Below are positions 48,541 to 56,938 of a stretch of DNA of 64,000 nucleotides, in pieces. Within the stretch, counting starts at the first letter, position 1; every line of letters begins with the position of its first letter. Source of the stretch: Tardibacter chloracetimidivorans (lineage in GTDB: Bacteria > Pseudomonadota > Alphaproteobacteria > Sphingomonadales > Sphingomonadaceae); contig NZ_CP018221.1 of NCBI RefSeq assembly GCF_001890385.1, positions 2,405,501-2,469,500 on the forward strand, given 5' to 3'. Below the pieces are notes generated by a model, which did not search any database, had not been told where the DNA came from, and saw only the letters and a list, made by a program, of their open reading frames with translations. Made by a program: the position numbers and the translations under genes.

Positions 48541-49524
48541 ATGACGATGGAAAATGACCTTGCCTCCGCCTTGGACGGCATCGCCGATCCGTTGACGGGC
48601 AAGGGCCTGTTGGCTGCGAACCGGCTGCCCCCGCCGGTGATACGCGATGGCGTAGCGACCCTGGTCCTCGCCGTGGACGGGCTTTCCGGCGACGCGGTCA
48701 GCCAGCTCGAAACGCGGATCCGCGAGGCTGGAACCGGTGTTGTGGGAGTTCGTGACATCCGCATCGTGCGTACCGCCGAACGTCGCCAGCGGCGGCTCAT
48801 CGCCGTTGCAAGCGGCAAGGGCGGGGTCGGCAAATCCACCGTCGCCGCCAATCTCGCGGTCGGCCTCGCCCGGCTGGGGATGAAGGCGGGGCTTATCGAC
48901 GCCGACATTCATGGGCCGTCGGTGCCGACGCTGCTTGGCACGAAGGAGCGGGCGCAGGCCGTCGACAAGAAGCTGATCCCGATGGAGGCGCACGGCATCC
49001 GGGCGCTGTCGGTCGGCATGATGATCGATACCGACCGTGCCATCGCCTGGCGGGGGCCGATGGTGGCGGGCGCGCTCAACCAGCTTCTCGCCGATGCGGA
49101 ATGGGGCGACACCGATCCGATCGTGCTCGACATGCCGCCCGGCACCGGCGACATCCAGCTCACCGTGGTGCAAAAGCACAGGCCGGTGGGCGCGGTGATC
49201 GTCTCGACTCCGCAGGATCTCGCCCTCATCGACGCACGGCGCGGAATCGACCTTTTCCGCCAGACGAACGTGCCGATCATCGGGCTTATCGAGAACATGT
49301 CCGGCTATGCCTGTCCAAGCTGCGGCGAGGTGTCGCACCCCTTCGGATCCGGGGGCGTGGAGGAAACTTGCGCGCAGCTGGGCGTTCCCTTCCTTGGCCG
49401 GGTGCCGCTGGACATCGCGATCCGCACGGCGTCCGATGCGGGGACGCCGCCGGCCGCCGGCGAAGGCCCGCAGGCCGATGCGTTCATGGCGATCGCCCGG
49501 CAGGTGTCGGCGGCGCTGGGCTGA
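48541..49524 (+). CDS. apbC: Mrp/ApbC iron-sulfur cluster carrier ATPase
   Basis: A 327-residue Mrp family ATPase that ferries Fe-S clusters. P-loop VASGKGGVGKSTVAANLAVG (two-lysine deviant Walker A), IDADIHGPSVPTLLG, VLDMPPGTGDIQLTV, and the cluster-binding CxxC in YACPSCGEV. The N-terminal part is a short MIP18-like region. It starts opposite hflK. The CoA-binding protein gene follows 10 bp later. Confidence 0.94.
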   Translation: MTMENDLASALDGIADPLTGKGLLAANRLPPPVIRDGVATLVLAVDGLSGDAVSQLETRIREAGTGVVGVRDIRIVRTAERRQRRLIAVASGKGGVGKSTVAANLAVGLARLGMKAGLIDADIHGPSVPTLLGTKERAQAVDKKLIPMEAHGIRALSVGMMIDTDRAIAWRGPMVAGALNQLLADAEWGDTDPIVLDMPPGTGDIQLTVVQKHRPVGAVIVSTPQDLALIDARRGIDLFRQTNVPIIGLIENMSGYACPSCGEVSHPFGSGGVEETCAQLGVPFLGRVPLDIAIRTASDAGTPPAAGEGPQADAFMAIARQVSAALG

Positions 49525-49534
49525 GGAGAGACAC

Positions 49535-49972
49535 ATGCCACTCGCGACCGACGAGGAAATCCGGGAGCTGCTGCAATCGGTGCGCACCATCGCGATGATA
49601 GGCGCATCGGACCGGCCTGATCGACCGAGCCACGAAGTCATGAAGGCGCTGCAGGACCATGGCTATCGCGTCATCCCGATCAACCCGCAGATCACCGGAG
49701 AGCATGTTCACGGCGAATATGTCTGGCGCGAGCTGTCGCAGCTGGGCGTGGCTGTCGACATGGTGGACATCTTCCGCCGTTCAGAGGCGGCGGGCGAGGC
49801 CGTGGACGCCGCCATCGCGGCCGGCGCAAAGGCCGTATGGATGCAATTGGGCGTGATCGATCATGAGGCGGCGGCAAGGGCCGAAGCCGCAGGGCTCAAG
49901 GTCGTGATGAACCGCTGCCCGAAGATCGAGATCGCGCGGCTAGCTCTGCCGCCTGTGCCTGCAAGTGCCTGA
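49535..49972 (+). CDS. CoA-binding domain protein
   Basis: A 145-residue YccU-like protein of one Rossmann CoA-binding domain: TIAMIGASDRPDRPSHEVMK opens the fold, YRVIPINPQ and AVDMVDIFRRSEAAG follow, and AVWMQLGVIDHEAAARAEAAG and VMNRCPKIE are conserved. GAGGAGAG precedes the ATG. Its function is unknown. Its 3' end overlaps the convergent cysQ-like gene by 77 bp. Confidence 0.88.
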   Translation: MPLATDEEIRELLQSVRTIAMIGASDRPDRPSHEVMKALQDHGYRVIPINPQITGEHVHGEYVWRELSQLGVAVDMVDIFRRSEAAGEAVDAAIAAGAKAVWMQLGVIDHEAAARAEAAGLKVVMNRCPKIEIARLALPPVPASA

Positions 49973-50708
49973 CGGCTGCCGAATGGATGCCGGGCGCGGC
50001 CGCAAGCACGCCGAAGGCGCGCGGCGGGTCGGCATTGAATGACAGGGCGTTTCCAAGCGCGTCGGTAACCTTGCCGCCCGCCTCCGTCACGATCAGCGCA
50101 GCGGCCGCGATGTCCCATTCATTGCCCCAGCGCAGCGACGCCGCCATATCCGCCTCGTCGGCCGCAACCATCGCCATCTGAAGCGCAATACCATTGGGGC
50201 GATGCACGGCGGTGAGATGGGCGTTCCTCGCAGCAAGCTTGTCCGACGGTATCCGCGCGCCCGCCAGTTCCGAATGCGCGCTGACCGACAGGGCGATGCC
50301 GTTCCGCCTCGCTCCCCCGCCCAGCACCGCCTCCCAATGCTCGCCGCGCGCCGGCGCGTTCAGTACGCCAATCACCGGGCGGCCGTGTTCCACCAGCGCA
50401 ACCGATATGGCCCAGCCGGCGCGGCCACGCACATAATCGCGCGTACCGTCGATGGGATCGACCACCCAGACCCGCGCCTTGTCCAGCCGGTCGCGGTTGT
50501 CGGCGGTTTCCTCCGACAGCCATCCTGCTTCCGGGTCCAGCGCGGAAAGACGCTTGTGCAGCAGTTCATTGACCTGCAGGTCGATCTCGCACACCGGATT
50601 GCCGGGCGATTTTTCCCAGCGCCCATAGGTTTCGCCGGAGCGCCGCAGCGCCAGTTCCCCCGCCTCGCGGGCGATGGTGGAAAGCGCGTCGATCAGCCGG
50701 TCAGGCAC
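49896..50708 (-). CDS. Inositol monophosphatase superfamily protein, CysQ-like
   Basis: A 270-residue Mg2+-dependent phosphatase. Metal-site motifs are GWLSEETADN, VVDPIDGTRDYVRG and the C-terminal WDIAAAALIVTEAGG. It could be CysQ (3'-phosphoadenosine-5'-phosphate hydrolysis), a HisN-type phosphatase or an IMPase; the sequence alone does not decide. It overlaps pmbA by 8 bp on the same strand and the convergent CoA-binding gene by 77 bp at the 3' end. Confidence 0.86.
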   Translation of the reverse strand: MPDRLIDALSTIAREAGELALRRSGETYGRWEKSPGNPVCEIDLQVNELLHKRLSALDPEAGWLSEETADNRDRLDKARVWVVDPIDGTRDYVRGRAGWAISVALVEHGRPVIGVLNAPARGEHWEAVLGGGARRNGIALSVSAHSELAGARIPSDKLAARNAHLTAVHRPNGIALQMAMVAADEADMAASLRWGNEWDIAAAALIVTEAGGKVTDALGNALSFNADPPRAFGVLAAAPGIHSAAVRHLQAQAAELAARSRSSGSGSSRP

Positions 50709-52047
50709 CCGCCACCGTCATGCCGTCGACGCGGATCGTCGGCACGTCCACTGCGCGGCGGAACTCAAGGTCGGACGCGGGCGTCAGGTTCAGGAACATG
50801 TCCTTCAGATTGCCCGCGATGGTGATCTCGGCGACGGCGGGGCCAAGCTCGCCATTTTCGATGAGAAAGCCCGACGCCCCCCGGCTGTAATCTCCGGTGA
50901 CCGGATTGACACCGTGGCCGATCAGCTCGGTCACATAGAGGCCCTGTCCGATGCCCGCCATCAGCTCCTTTGGCGTAAGGTCGCCCGCCTCCATGTAGAG
51001 ATTGGTGGCCCCCGCGCCCGGCGGGCCGCTGACGCCCCGGCTGGCGTGTCCGGTGGGCCGCTCGCCAAGCTGGCGCGCCGATGCAGAATCCAGCAGCCAG
51101 CCGGTCAGCACGCCGTCGTCAATGATCGCGAGCGGCGCGGTGGGCAGGCCTTCGCCATCGAATGGCTTTGACCTGAGCCCGCGCGGCCTGTGCGGGTCGT
51201 CACGGATGGTGATGCCCTTGCCGAACACCTGGCCACCCCTGGCGTCAAGGAGGAAGCTGGTCTTGCGGGCGATGGCGGACCCGGTGATCGCGCCGATCAG
51301 ATGCCCCAGCAGGCCGGCCCCGACGCGCGGATCGAACACGATCGGCATCGCCCCGCTTTTGAGCTTCACCGGGTTCAACCGCCGGACCGCGCGCTCGCCC
51401 GCGCGCCGTCCGATTGATTCGGCCGCCTCCAGATCCGCCAGATGCCGGGCCTGACGATAGGCATAGTCGCGTTGCATGCCATTGCCCGACCCGGCGATCA
51501 CGCTGGCCGACGTGCCGTAGGATGTGCCCGAATAGCCGCCCTCGAAGCCGTGCGAGGTGGCGATCGCAACGGTCGCCCGGCCGATGCTGGCGCTGCCGCC
51601 CTCGCTGTTGGTCACGCCCGGCACCGCACGCGCAGCGGCTTCGGCCGCAAGCGCCATCTCCTTCAATGTTTCCGGCGTGGCGACGCCGCCGTCGTCAAGC
51701 TCCAGGTCATGCGGCGCGGCGCGCAGCAGCATGTCTTCAGGCGCAAGACCGGCATAGGGATCTTCGGGCGTCTCGCGCGCCATGGCGGCCGCCCGCTCCA
51801 CCGACGCGATGAGCGCATCCGGGCCCAGATCGGACGTGGACACGCTGGCCGACCGGGTGCCGAAGAAGAGCCGGACTCCGATTTCCTCCCCTTCCGAGCT
51901 ACCCACATCTTCCAGCGCGCCGAGCCGAACCTGCACGCCTGTTGAAAGATCGCCCACATAGACGGCGTCGGCGGCATCTGCGCCCGCCTGTCTGGCGGCG
52001 GCAAGGGCGGTGTTCAGGCGATCAAGCGCTTCGGGTACGGAAAGCAT
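50701..52047 (-). CDS. pmbA: TldD/PmbA family metalloprotease, PmbA type
   Basis: A 448-residue modulator-of-gyrase family protein. The N-terminal DRLNTALAAARQAGADAADAVY and the C-terminal VNPVTGDYSRGASGFLIENGEL are PmbA-like; the HExxxH of TldD is absent, as expected for the partner subunit. TldD-PmbA matures peptide antibiotics and degrades CcdA in E. coli. No tldD is in the window. Confidence 0.88.
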   Translation of the reverse strand: MLSVPEALDRLNTALAAARQAGADAADAVYVGDLSTGVQVRLGALEDVGSSEGEEIGVRLFFGTRSASVSTSDLGPDALIASVERAAAMARETPEDPYAGLAPEDMLLRAAPHDLELDDGGVATPETLKEMALAAEAAARAVPGVTNSEGGSASIGRATVAIATSHGFEGGYSGTSYGTSASVIAGSGNGMQRDYAYRQARHLADLEAAESIGRRAGERAVRRLNPVKLKSGAMPIVFDPRVGAGLLGHLIGAITGSAIARKTSFLLDARGGQVFGKGITIRDDPHRPRGLRSKPFDGEGLPTAPLAIIDDGVLTGWLLDSASARQLGERPTGHASRGVSGPPGAGATNLYMEAGDLTPKELMAGIGQGLYVTELIGHGVNPVTGDYSRGASGFLIENGELGPAVAEITIAGNLKDMFLNLTPASDLEFRRAVDVPTIRVDGMTVAGA

Positions 52048-52062
52048 TCCCCGATGTAGGGC

Positions 52063-53004
52063 TTAGGCGCTGCCCACTGCAAGGGCCGCCATGAAAATCA
52101 GCAGCCCTGCAAAACGATTGGACCGGAAGCGGCGAAGCGCGCTGGTGCCGTCGGCGGGGTCGAGCGTCACGACCTGCCACAGAAAATGGAGAGCAACCGG
52201 GATCAGCCCTGCGAAAACCAGCGGGTCGGGCAGCTTCAGCCACAAGGCCGCGCCAAGCCCGACCAGCGCGAAGCCATAGAAAAAGGCGATCCCCGCCACG
52301 CTCCGCGCGCCCAGCCTCAGCGCGGACGATTTGACGCCCACGATCTCGTCGTCCTCCACATCCTGCAGCGCATAGATGGTGTCGTACCCCATCACCCACC
52401 AGAACGCCCCGGCGTAAAGGGCAAGCGCGGGCCAGTCGAAGCGGCCGGTCGCAGCGGGCCAGCCGACCAGCGCGCCCCAGGTGAAGACCAGCCCGAGCCA
52501 CGCCTGCGGCCACCAGGTGATTCGCTTCATGAACGGATAGGCGGCGACCAGCGCGAGCGATCCCAGAGCAATTGCCTGCGCGAGCAACGGCAGTTGCAGC
52601 AGCACGACAAGCCCGACCAGACACAGCGTAATAAGCCACGCCCATGCCTTTTTCACCGACACCCGGCCCGACGCCACGGGCCGCTGTCGCGTGCGCGCCA
52701 CCTGCGCGTCGAGATCGCGATCGACGATGTCGTTGTAGACGCAGCCCGCGCCGCGCATCGCGACCGACCCCAACGCGAGCCACAGCAAGAGCGCCCAGTC
52801 GCCCGGCAAGGTTCCCGCCAGCGCGACGCTCCATGCGCAGGGCCAGAACAGCAGCCAGGAGCCGATCGGCCGGTCCAGCCGGGCGAGCAGCGCATAGTCC
52901 GTCCACGCCGCAGGCAGCAGCCGCAGCCAGCCATGCTGCTGGCTGTCGGGCGTCAGCGGCGCTTCCGCATCGGGCGGTCTGGTGCTAGTCGGCGGGGATG
53001 TCAT
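52063..53004 (-). CDS. ubiA: 4-hydroxybenzoate polyprenyltransferase
   Basis: A 313-residue membrane prenyltransferase for ubiquinone synthesis. The two Asp-rich motifs are YNDIVDRDLDAQVARTRQRP and YALQDVEDDEIVGVKS. Seven to nine hydrophobic helices. Its start overlaps the divergent rsmE start by 7 bp (ATG-T-CAT), leaving no intergenic promoter. The first 20 residues are polar and poorly conserved. Confidence 0.94.
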   Translation of the reverse strand: MTSPPTSTRPPDAEAPLTPDSQQHGWLRLLPAAWTDYALLARLDRPIGSWLLFWPCAWSVALAGTLPGDWALLLWLALGSVAMRGAGCVYNDIVDRDLDAQVARTRQRPVASGRVSVKKAWAWLITLCLVGLVVLLQLPLLAQAIALGSLALVAAYPFMKRITWWPQAWLGLVFTWGALVGWPAATGRFDWPALALYAGAFWWVMGYDTIYALQDVEDDEIVGVKSSALRLGARSVAGIAFFYGFALVGLGAALWLKLPDPLVFAGLIPVALHFLWQVVTLDPADGTSALRRFRSNRFAGLLIFMAALAVGSA

Positions 53005-53741
53005 CGGCCGCCTTCTCTACCACGCCGCGCCTGTTCGTCGAGACGCAGCTTGCCGCCGGAATCGTGGTGGAGCTGCCGCAGGCCGCCGCCCATTATCTGG
53101 TGCAGGTGATGCGACGCCAGCCGGGAGAGCCCGTGCGCCTGTTCGACGACTGCACCGGGGAATGGCTGGGCCGGATGGCCGATGTCGGCCGCAAGCGGGC
53201 GACGGTTCAGGTCGAGGAGCGGCTGTCCGAACGCGAGATCGTCCCGGACCTCTGGCTCTGCGCCGCCCCGATAAAAAAGGGCCGGGCGGATTGGGTGGCG
53301 GAAAAGGCGTGCGAGCTGGGCGTCCGCCGCTTCGTGCCCGTGCTCACCCGGCGGACGGTCGTGGACAGGCTCAATTCCGAACGCCTGCGCGCGCATATGG
53401 TGGAGGCGGCCGAACAGTGCGAACGGACGGCGCTGCCCGAACTGGCCGGGCTGACCCCGCTTGAACGGCTGCTGGACGAATGGCCCCAGGACCGGACGCT
53501 GATCTTCGCCGATGAGGAAGGCGGAGAACCGCTTCTCGACGCGCTGCCCGCCACGGCCGCAAGCGCCGCGATCCTGATCGGCCCCGAAGGCGGTTTCGAC
53601 CCGGCGGAACGAACCCGGATATTGGCTGTTCCAACGGTTCAGCGCGTCTCGCTTGGCCCACGGGTGCTTCGCGCGGACACGGCGGCGGTGGCGGCCGTCA
53701 GCTTGTGGATGGCCGGCAAAGGCGACTGGCGCACAGGCTGA
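52998..53741 (+). CDS. rsmE: 16S rRNA (uracil-1498-N3) methyltransferase
   Basis: A 247-residue SPOUT methyltransferase. The N-terminal PUA-like part contains YLVQVMRRQPGEPVRLFD; the C-terminal knot has ILIGPEGGFDPAERTRI and LGPRVLRADTAAVAAVSLW, binding S-adenosylmethionine. It modifies U1498 in the 30S subunit. gshA follows 50 bp downstream. Its start codon overlaps ubiA on the other strand. Confidence 0.94.
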   Translation: MSSAAFSTTPRLFVETQLAAGIVVELPQAAAHYLVQVMRRQPGEPVRLFDDCTGEWLGRMADVGRKRATVQVEERLSEREIVPDLWLCAAPIKKGRADWVAEKACELGVRRFVPVLTRRTVVDRLNSERLRAHMVEAAEQCERTALPELAGLTPLERLLDEWPQDRTLIFADEEGGEPLLDALPATAASAAILIGPEGGFDPAERTRILAVPTVQRVSLGPRVLRADTAAVAAVSLWMAGKGDWRTG

Positions 53742-53791
53742 ACATTGTTACCGCTGGCGCCGGAAGCCAACTCCCGATACAGGCCGCCTCA

Positions 53792-55165
53792 ATGAGCACA
53801 AGAACCGACACAGCAGGCGAAGACCCCACGATCGAGGATCGCGGGCAACTGATCCGCGTCTTCGAGCAGGGCAGCAAGCCCCCGGAACAATGGCGTATCG
53901 GGACCGAACACGAAAAGTTCGTCTACCGCACCGCCGATCATCGCGCGCCCTCCTATGACGAGCCGGGCGGCATATACGATCTCCTGATGGCGCTCACCGC
54001 CTATGGCTGGAAGCCGGTGGAGGAAGGCGGGAAGGTCATCGCGCTTTCCGGCGAGGACGGCACCGTCAGCCTGGAGCCGGCGGGCCAGCTTGAACTGTCG
54101 GGCGCGCCGCTCGACAACCTGCATCAGACCTGCGCGGAAACCGGACGGCATCTGAAGCAGGTGCGCGAGGTTGGGGAGAAACTTGGCCTGGGCTTCCTTG
54201 GCCTGGGCATGTGGCCCGACAAGAAACGCGAAGACCTGCCCATCATGCCCAAGGGGCGTTACGGCATCATGCTGCGGCACATGCCGCGCGTCGGCGACCT
54301 TGGCCTCGACATGATGCTGAGGACCTGCACCATCCAGACCAACCTCGACTATGGCAGCGAGGCGGACATGGTGAAGAAGTTCCGCGTCAGCCTTGCGCTT
54401 CAGCCGCTCGCCACCGCGCTGTTCGCCAACTCGCCCTTTCTGGAAGGCAAGCCCAACGGCTTTCTATCCTATCGCAGCCATATCTGGACCGATACCGATC
54501 CCCATCGGACCGGCATGCTGCCCTTTGTGTTCGAGCAGGGTTTCGGCTTTGAACGCTATGCCGATTATGCGCTCGATGTGCCGATGTACTTCGTCTACCG
54601 CGACGGCCGGTACATCGACGCGGCGGGCCAGTCCTTCCGGGATTTCCTGAAGGGCGATCTTCCGGCGCTTCCGGGCGAAAAGCCGCGCGAGAGCGACTGG
54701 ATCGACCATCTGTCGACCGCCTTTCCGGAAGTGCGGCTGAAGAGCTTTCTGGAGATGCGGGGCGCCGACGGGGGCCCGTGGAACCGCATCTGCGCGCTTC
54801 CCGCCCTGTGGGTGGGGCTGCTCTATGACGATGCGGCGCTCGATGCCGCATGGGACGAGGTCAAGCACTGGACGATCGAGGACCATCACCGGATCCGCGA
54901 GGAAGTGCCGAAGTTGGGGCTCGGCGCAACAGGGCCGCGCGGACGAAGCTTCCTGGAGCTGGGACGACGCATTCTGGACATCGCCGCATCCGGCCTTGCC
55001 GCCCGGGCGCGCCTTGACAGCGTCGGGGACAATGAAGTCGGCTTCCTTGATCCGCTGCGCGAGATCATCGCCACCGGGAAGACGCCCGCCGAGCGCCTGC
55101 TCGACCGTTATCACGGCGAATGGAAAGGCGACCTGTCCCGCATCTATCTGGAAGAAAGCTTCTAG
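53792..55165 (+). CDS. gshA: Glutamate-cysteine ligase, plant-type
   Basis: A 457-residue GCS2 family enzyme, the first step of glutathione synthesis. RIGTEHEKFVYR and SLEPAGQLELSGAPL form the ATP/glutamate site, and MLRTCTIQTNLDYGSEADM and LYDDAALDAAW are family segments. It belongs to the type shared with plants and alphaproteobacteria. The start MSTRTDTAGED is preferred to the 29-residue upstream extension. Confidence 0.95.
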   Translation: MSTRTDTAGEDPTIEDRGQLIRVFEQGSKPPEQWRIGTEHEKFVYRTADHRAPSYDEPGGIYDLLMALTAYGWKPVEEGGKVIALSGEDGTVSLEPAGQLELSGAPLDNLHQTCAETGRHLKQVREVGEKLGLGFLGLGMWPDKKREDLPIMPKGRYGIMLRHMPRVGDLGLDMMLRTCTIQTNLDYGSEADMVKKFRVSLALQPLATALFANSPFLEGKPNGFLSYRSHIWTDTDPHRTGMLPFVFEQGFGFERYADYALDVPMYFVYRDGRYIDAAGQSFRDFLKGDLPALPGEKPRESDWIDHLSTAFPEVRLKSFLEMRGADGGPWNRICALPALWVGLLYDDAALDAAWDEVKHWTIEDHHRIREEVPKLGLGATGPRGRSFLELGRRILDIAASGLAARARLDSVGDNEVGFLDPLREIIATGKTPAERLLDRYHGEWKGDLSRIYLEESF

Positions 55166-55178
55166 CTCACGGCACCGC

Positions 55179-55871
55179 CTATTTGGCGAACTGCACCGTC
55201 ATCACCGGGGCTTCCTTGGTGAGCGGAGTGACACGCCAGGACACCACATTGCGCCCGGCTTCCGATTTCAGCCCGGCTTCATTGTTGTGCATGAGCACAT
55301 TGGCGTCGGTGCGAATCGTGAACGTGCCTTCGGCGGTGCCGTTCGGTCCGCCGAGCGATCCCATGCCCGGAATCGGTGATTCCCGCGCCGATCCGACAAA
55401 GCCCGGCGCCTTCACCCGCGCAACGCCGTCCTTGCGCAATTCGATTGCGATGAAGGGCACGGCCACTTCCGCATCGGTGTTGAACGGAAAGACGAAGCCG
55501 TGGTCCAGCGTTCCGGAAATCTCGTAATCCAGCATGAACCGGCCGTCGCCTGCATAGCTGATCTTGCGGACGCCCTTTTCCTTCGAGAACGCTTCGACCA
55601 TCGCCTTGTACTTGGCGTCGCGTTCGGCTTCCTTCTTCGCCTTCTCGGCTTTCTCGGCCGCAAGCGCGGCGGAATCCTTTTCACCGCCCGTGGTCGGCAT
55701 ATTCTCGATCGCGCTGGTCGGATCGAGGGCGATGACTTCCCCCTGATAGCGGAAGGTGAAGCTGCGATCCTTGCCGATCGTCAGATCTGATTCGAACTTG
55801 CCGGGCGAAAGGACGCAGGCGGCAAGCAGCAGCGCAACGGCTGCGATCAACAGGCTGGTCGTGCAGCGCAT
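55179..55871 (-). CDS. Conserved lipoprotein of unknown function
   Basis: A 230-residue lipoprotein: MRCTTSLLIAAVALLLAAC with Cys19 acylated, then a beta-rich N-terminal part (SDLTIGKDRSFTFRYQGEV), an Ala/Glu/Lys helix at about residues 65-100, and a beta-rich C-terminal half ending WRVTPLTKEAPVMTVQFAK. I do not recognise a named family. It lies convergent with gshA (13-bp gap) and downstream of rlmB. Confidence 0.8.
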   Translation of the reverse strand: MRCTTSLLIAAVALLLAACVLSPGKFESDLTIGKDRSFTFRYQGEVIALDPTSAIENMPTTGGEKDSAALAAEKAEKAKKEAERDAKYKAMVEAFSKEKGVRKISYAGDGRFMLDYEISGTLDHGFVFPFNTDAEVAVPFIAIELRKDGVARVKAPGFVGSARESPIPGMGSLGGPNGTAEGTFTIRTDANVLMHNNEAGLKSEAGRNVVSWRVTPLTKEAPVMTVQFAK

Positions 55872-55910
55872 CTTCGTCTCCCCCGGGTGCGAAAGACTAG
55901 ACGCTGCGCC

Positions 55911-56663
55911 TTAACCTGTCATCCCCCGCCGGGTCGCGGCGGCGTATAACGCTATGGCGGCGGCGTTCGACACGTTGAGGCTTTCTATCGCCGACGAGAT
56001 CGGCAGCCGAGCCAGTTCGTCGCAATGCGAGGCGGTATTCTGACGCAGGCCTTCACCCTCTGCGCCCAGCACCAGCGCCGGGCGCGTTTCCCCCAGCGCG
56101 CTGTCCAGCAACCGTTCGGCATGGCCCGAAAGCCCGATCCGCCAGAAGCCCGCCGCCGCGATCTCGTCCAGCGCGCGGGCGAGGTTCACCACCCGCACCC
56201 ATGGCACCCGCTCCAGCGCGCCCGACGCCGCCTTGGCCAATGCGCCCGATTCCGGTGGCGCGTGGCGGTCCTGGGTCACGATGGCAAGCGCATCGAAGGC
56301 GGCCGCCGATCGCAGGATTGCGCCGACATTGTGCGGATCGGTCACCTGGTCCAGAACCACCAGCGGCCGTCGGCTGACGTCTTCCAGCACCGTCTCCAGC
56401 CAAACCTCGTCGAGCGGCTCCACCTCCAGCACCAGCCCCTGGTGCGGCGCATCGTCGGGAACCAGCCGCCCCAGCCCGGCGGCGTCCGCAAAATCGACCT
56501 GGAGGCCGGAGGGAAGCTCCAGCCGTGCGACAGCCTCGCGCGTCGCGACCAGCCGCCGCGCAACGCGCCGCGGATTGGCGAGCGCCGCCTCCACGGCATG
56601 GCGCCCCCAGAAGCGAAGACGATTTGCGGCATGGGAGCGTTGGGAAACATGTTTGCGAGCCAT
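55911..56663 (-). CDS. rlmB: 23S rRNA (guanosine-2'-O)-methyltransferase, RlmB/TrmH family
   Basis: A 250-residue SpoU-type methyltransferase. RFWGRHAVEAALANP starts the substrate-binding domain; VVLDQVTDPHNVGAILRSAA, LVLGAEGEGLR and LPISSAIESLNVSNAAAIAL are motifs 1-3 of the knot. It most likely methylates G2251 of 23S rRNA, though TrmH-like tRNA targets cannot be excluded. The start MARKHVSQR is at 56663. Confidence 0.9.
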   Translation of the reverse strand: MARKHVSQRSHAANRLRFWGRHAVEAALANPRRVARRLVATREAVARLELPSGLQVDFADAAGLGRLVPDDAPHQGLVLEVEPLDEVWLETVLEDVSRRPLVVLDQVTDPHNVGAILRSAAAFDALAIVTQDRHAPPESGALAKAASGALERVPWVRVVNLARALDEIAAAGFWRIGLSGHAERLLDSALGETRPALVLGAEGEGLRQNTASHCDELARLPISSAIESLNVSNAAAIALYAAATRRGMTG

Positions 56664-56743
56664 GGGCCGCCTTTTGTTGCCAAGCGCGTTGACAGGCAAG
56701 GCTCCTTTCGCCAAATACGCCGCCTCTTGATGCGAGACCCCAT

Positions 56744-56829
56744 GGACGGGTGGCCGAGCGGTCAATGGCAGCAGACTGTAAATCTGCCGGGTTTTCCCTA
56801 CGTTGGTTCAAATCCAACCCCGTCCACCA
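56744..56829 (+). tRNA. tRNA-Tyr (GTA)
   Basis: Acceptor GGACGGG pairs with CCCGTCC, then discriminator A and encoded CCA. The anticodon arm has CAGACT-GTA-AATCTG. A long variable arm (class II, 86 nt in total) is as expected for Tyr. It lies in the gap between rlmB and the phospholipase D gene. Confidence 0.97.
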
Positions 56830-56938
56830 CCCCCTTCCATCGGCACTCTTCCGGATCGACAACGAAAACGCTCCCCGTGCGTTTGGTTGATTGCACCGCC
56901 GTTCTGATCGCGGCGCTCTGATCGGGGAGAGGCTGTTC

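Noticed and set aside
48460..49641. Extension of the hflK frame to 739 codons
   Set aside because: The extra part is antisense to apbC; HflK similarity and the ribosome site place the start at 48459.
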